From assembly GCA_018671635.1 (NCBI GenBank), contig JABHHG010000110.1, positions 1 through 8,661 on the forward strand: a stretch of DNA of 8,661 nt, read 5' to 3'. Numbering within the stretch: position 1 is the first letter of the stretch; every line of letters starts with the position of its first letter. Source of the stretch: Fidelibacterota bacterium. Lineage in GTDB: Bacteria; Fidelibacterota; Marinisomatia; SCGC-AAA003-L08; D37C17. Shown here piece after piece: positions 6,309 through 8,661 of the stretch. The notes beneath the pieces were generated by a model. The model searched no databases. It saw only the letters and a list, made by a program, of their open reading frames with translations, and had not been told where the DNA came from. Made by a program: the position numbers and the translations under genes.

Positions 6309-7007
6309 ATGCCACAACCAATTTTTTCTTTAAAAAATGTAAATCATGAGTCTAAAGGTAAAAAATTACTCATTATCAAAAAGTTTGAAATGCACCGTGG
6401 GGCCACATATGTTGTAGATGGAAACATGGGCTCTGGAAAAACTGCGTTAATAGATATTTTATCCAGAAATATAAAAGTCAATTCAGGTGATTGCGAATAT
6501 GAGCAGAAGAAATTATCATCATATTCTTCTAGAATGTACAATGATCAAGTTGCAGTAGTGCCCCAAACCTTTAAAGCACCATTTGGTACGGTTGGCAAAT
6601 ATCTAAAGAAAACACTAAAAAAGTATTCTCATATTTCAGATCCAAATAGAATGATTGAAGATATTTGCAGAAAGATGGAAATTGAACATCTCTTAGATCG
6701 TAAAATGCGTGAACTATCTCCAGGGCAATTACGGTGGGTTGTTTTATCTGCGAATATAGCTGCTGATACAAAAGTTCTATTGATTGATGAAATTGAACAG
6801 CATTTAAGTCGAAATAACTTAAATCAATTGGTAAAATTACTTTATAGAAAAAGTAATTATGATGGAGTGACTATTGTGGTAACCACGCAGAACAAAGACT
6901 TGTTTTCTCAACGATTAGCATCTGTAACCGTTACGCTTGAAAGTGGAAGAATTACCAGTGTTCGTTCTGCGAATAAAAAGCGGAAGAATTATAGCCATAA
7001 AAAATAA
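6309..7007 (+). CDS. Solitary ABC-type ATPase with degenerate switch and D-loop
   Basis: The 232-residue nucleotide-binding domain has Walker A GNMGSGKT (38-45), Q-loop Gln86 (VVPQ), signature LSPGQ (136-140) and Walker B VLLIDE (156-161, catalytic Glu161). The D-loop region reads IEQHLSRNN rather than the usual P-x-S-x-L-D. The switch histidine expected after the final core strand is absent: the segment is IVVTTQNKD (189-197), with Thr or Gln in its place. The protein ends in a basic tail, SANKKRKNYSHKK. No membrane segments occur in it, and no permease or binding-protein gene is adjacent. It may therefore work with a permease encoded elsewhere or be a soluble ABC protein. A strong TTAGGAGG lies just upstream of the ATG. 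It is the last gene of the trxA operon and converges on yajQ with 11 nt between the stops. Confidence 0.85.
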   Translation: MPQPIFSLKNVNHESKGKKLLIIKKFEMHRGATYVVDGNMGSGKTALIDILSRNIKVNSGDCEYEQKKLSSYSSRMYNDQVAVVPQTFKAPFGTVGKYLKKTLKKYSHISDPNRMIEDICRKMEIEHLLDRKMRELSPGQLRWVVLSANIAADTKVLLIDEIEQHLSRNNLNQLVKLLYRKSNYDGVTIVVTTQNKDLFSQRLASVTVTLESGRITSVRSANKKRKNYSHKK

Positions 7008-7018
7008 TCAATTAGACC

Positions 7019-7510
7019 TTAACTCTTCATATTTACAAACTGTAATGGGAAGTCTAATTTGGCTTCATTTAAAGCGGTAATAACGTTTTGAAGATCATCA
7101 ATCTTCTTCCCCGTTACCCTTAATTGCTCACCTTGAATTTGAGATTGAACTTTTAGTTTCATATCTTTAATCATTTTATTAATCTTCTTGGCATTATCAG
7201 TACTTATACCTTCACGAAGCTTAACGATTTGTCTTACGCTCATTCCGGAAGCATTTTCTTCATTTTGAAAATCAAATATTTTAATTGATAATTTTCTGCT
7301 TATTGCACGATTCTCCAGCATGTCACGTACTGCTGTTAATTGCATATTATTATCTGCTTCTAACTTGATTGTCTTCTCTGACTTATTTAAGGATAAGTTT
7401 GTGCTACTTCCTTTAAAATCATATCTATTTGCAATATCACGAGTAACCATGTTAATTGTATTGTCAACTTCTTGCATGTCTAGTTTGTTCACAACGTCAA
7501 ATGTTGCCAT
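7019..7510 (-). CDS. yajQ: YajQ-family nucleotide-binding protein (UPF0234)
   Basis: The 163-residue protein has the full family length. Its N-terminus FDVVNKLDMQEVDNTI, the hallmark RYDFKGS (29-35), the central MSVRQIVKLREGIS...AKKINKMIKD (about 90-115) and the C-terminal QIQGEQLRVTGKKIDDLQ (about 124-141) are the conserved blocks of two ferredoxin-like domains. Family members bind nucleotides or RNA, and some bind cyclic di-GMP and act with transcription factors; the role in this organism is unknown. The ATG comes 1 nt after the glpK stop, with AAGGGAAG inside the end of glpK as ribosome binding site, so the two are probably cotranscribed and coupled. No terminator is evident in the 11 nt before the convergent ABC gene. 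Confidence 0.93.
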   Translation of the reverse strand: MATFDVVNKLDMQEVDNTINMVTRDIANRYDFKGSSTNLSLNKSEKTIKLEADNNMQLTAVRDMLENRAISRKLSIKIFDFQNEENASGMSVRQIVKLREGISTDNAKKINKMIKDMKLKVQSQIQGEQLRVTGKKIDDLQNVITALNEAKLDFPLQFVNMKS

Positions 7511-7511
7511 A

Positions 7512-8660
7512 TTATTCTTCCCTTTTTGTTAATGTTCTTGTAATAGCCTCTTTCCATCCATTTAATAATGAAGTTCGAAGCTGATTATTTATTGTGGGTG
7601 TAAATGATTTATTTACTTTAATTATATTTTTAAATTCATTAGGTGAGGACCAGAATTTTACGGAGAGGCCTGCAAGGAGGGCAGCTCCCAATGCTGTAGT
7701 TTCAATATTTTCAGGTCTATTGATGTTTATATTTAAAATGTCAGATTGAAATTGCATTAAGAAATCATTTTGTGTTGCACCACCATCAACTTGCAATTCT
7801 GAGAGAGAAATTCCTAAATCCAATTGAATTGCAATAATTAAATCGTGAATTTGATAGGCAATACTTTCTAATGCTGCTCTAACAAAATGATTTGTATTGG
7901 TATCACGGGTAATGCCAAAAATAGAGCCCCGTGCATCCATATCCCAATAAGGTGCGCCCAATCCTGCAAACGCAGGGACAATATAGACACCATTGTTATT
8001 ATCAATACTGTTTGCAATTACACTAGTTTCAGCGGCATTTTTTATTAGGTGCAACTCATCTCTTAACCACTGGATTACAGCGCCGCCAATAAAAACGGAG
8101 CCTTCAAGTGAATACGTGGGGTTTCCCCACGAGTCACAGACCAATGTGGTAAGAAGTCCATTTTTAGAGTTAATTCTTTCTGTACCAGTATTGGTCAGCA
8201 TAAAACATCCCGTTCCATAGGTACATTTGCTCATTCCAGGCGTGAATGCAAGTTGGCCATATAATGCTGATTGCTGATCTCCGGCTACACCAGAAATAGG
8301 AATTTCAAAGCCTAAAATTGATGAATCTATTTTGCCAAAGTCAGAGGATGAATTTTGTACACTAGGTAAAATATTTAATGGAATATCCATTATTTCCAAT
8401 AAATCGTAATCCCACTCAAGTGAGTCAATATTGAAAATTAACGTACGTGAGGCATTTGTATAATCGGTTTTGTGAGATACTGCTTTTGTGAGATTCCAAA
8501 TAAGCCAAGAGTCAATAGTTCCAAATGCCAATTCACCATTAGTCGCCATTTCACGGGCATTCTCTACATTGTTGAGAATCCAATTTATTTTAGTTCCAGA
8601 AAAATAGCTATCTATAACTAAACCAGTTTTAGATGAAAATTCTTTAGAGTGGCCTTGTTG
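7512..8660 (-). CDS. glpK: Glycerol kinase, C-terminal 382 residues (5' end outside window)
   Basis: The enzyme phosphorylates glycerol with ATP to sn-glycerol 3-phosphate in the cytoplasm. The frame is open to the window edge, where it begins QQGHSKEFSSKTGLVIDSYFS (split: Q-Q-G-H-S at 1-5), so roughly 115 N-terminal residues of a protein of about 497 are cut off; the break is the window edge and not a mutation. Conserved blocks, numbered in the fragment, are KINWILNNVENARE (24-37), FGTIDSWLIWNLT (46-58), DYTNASRT (66-73), the catalytic-Asp motif GVAGDQQSA (124-132), YGTGCFML (148-155), GLGAPYWD (233-240) and LQVDGGATQNDFLMQFQSD (289-307). The GKGGTR loop that binds fructose-1,6-bisphosphate in the E. 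coli enzyme is missing. A transporter or glpD gene is not visible in the window. The first base, 8661, belongs to the preceding codon. Confidence 0.96.
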   Translation of the reverse strand, partial: QQGHSKEFSSKTGLVIDSYFSGTKINWILNNVENAREMATNGELAFGTIDSWLIWNLTKAVSHKTDYTNASRTLIFNIDSLEWDYDLLEIMDIPLNILPSVQNSSSDFGKIDSSILGFEIPISGVAGDQQSALYGQLAFTPGMSKCTYGTGCFMLTNTGTERINSKNGLLTTLVCDSWGNPTYSLEGSVFIGGAVIQWLRDELHLIKNAAETSVIANSIDNNNGVYIVPAFAGLGAPYWDMDARGSIFGITRDTNTNHFVRAALESIAYQIHDLIIAIQLDLGISLSELQVDGGATQNDFLMQFQSDILNININRPENIETTALGAALLAGLSVKFWSSPNEFKNIIKVNKSFTPTINNQLRTSLLNGWKEAITRTLTKREE

Positions 8661-8661
8661 C

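Noticed and set aside
7005..7021. Possible terminator between the convergent ABC and yajQ genes
   Set aside because: The 11-nt gap and its flanks show no GC-rich stem with a T-run.

Overview
This is an AT-rich bacterial chromosomal window with eight recognisable genes plus one partial gene at the left edge, packed tightly on both strands. The outer-membrane genes (a TonB-dependent receptor with an N-terminal carboxypeptidase-D-like regulatory domain, and a surface lipoprotein with a C-S-D-D start) look like the Bacteroidota/FCB type of Gram-negative envelope. Several genes have strong Shine-Dalgarno sequences (AAAAGGAG before trxA, TTAGGAGG before the ABC gene), which is unusual for Bacteroidota proper. 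My best guess is therefore a low-GC FCB lineage outside Bacteroidota, such as the marine Marinimicrobia (SAR406). This is inference; no marker gene here settles it.

Layout from left to right. (1) 2-562 (+) is the C-terminal end of an outer-membrane beta-barrel protein. It converges on a minus-strand vitamin B12 uptake operon across one shared hairpin terminator (561-585). (2) The B12 operon reads leftwards from about 3808. It consists of a cobalamin riboswitch leader, a terminator-like hairpin, a btuB-like TonB-dependent receptor, and a BtuG-like beta-propeller lipoprotein whose start overlaps the receptor stop by 4 nt. The 309-nt gap 3634-3942 holds the riboswitch and the divergent control regions. 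(3) 3943-7007 (+) is a probable five-gene operon: trxA, trxB, a small protein that matches only the iron-sulfur half of endonuclease III, a class I glutamine amidotransferase, and a solitary ABC-type ATPase. (4) 7019-8660 (-) is the end of glpK (glycerol kinase, 5' part outside the window), followed 1 nt later by a yajQ-family gene that converges on the ABC gene.

How the genes work together. In the B12 operon, the lipoprotein would capture cobalamin at the cell surface and hand it to the BtuB-type channel for TonB-powered import, with the riboswitch shutting the operon down when B12 is plentiful. Thioredoxin and its reductase form the complete NADPH-to-disulfide electron chain. The three genes after trxB have no obvious shared pathway with it. 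The most unusual of them is the 129-residue endonuclease III relative: it keeps all four [4Fe-4S] cysteines at canonical spacing but lacks the helix-hairpin-helix motif and the catalytic aspartate. The most notable regulatory feature is that the only conventional start codon of the btuB-like gene (a TTG) lies inside the stem of the riboswitch's terminator hairpin.
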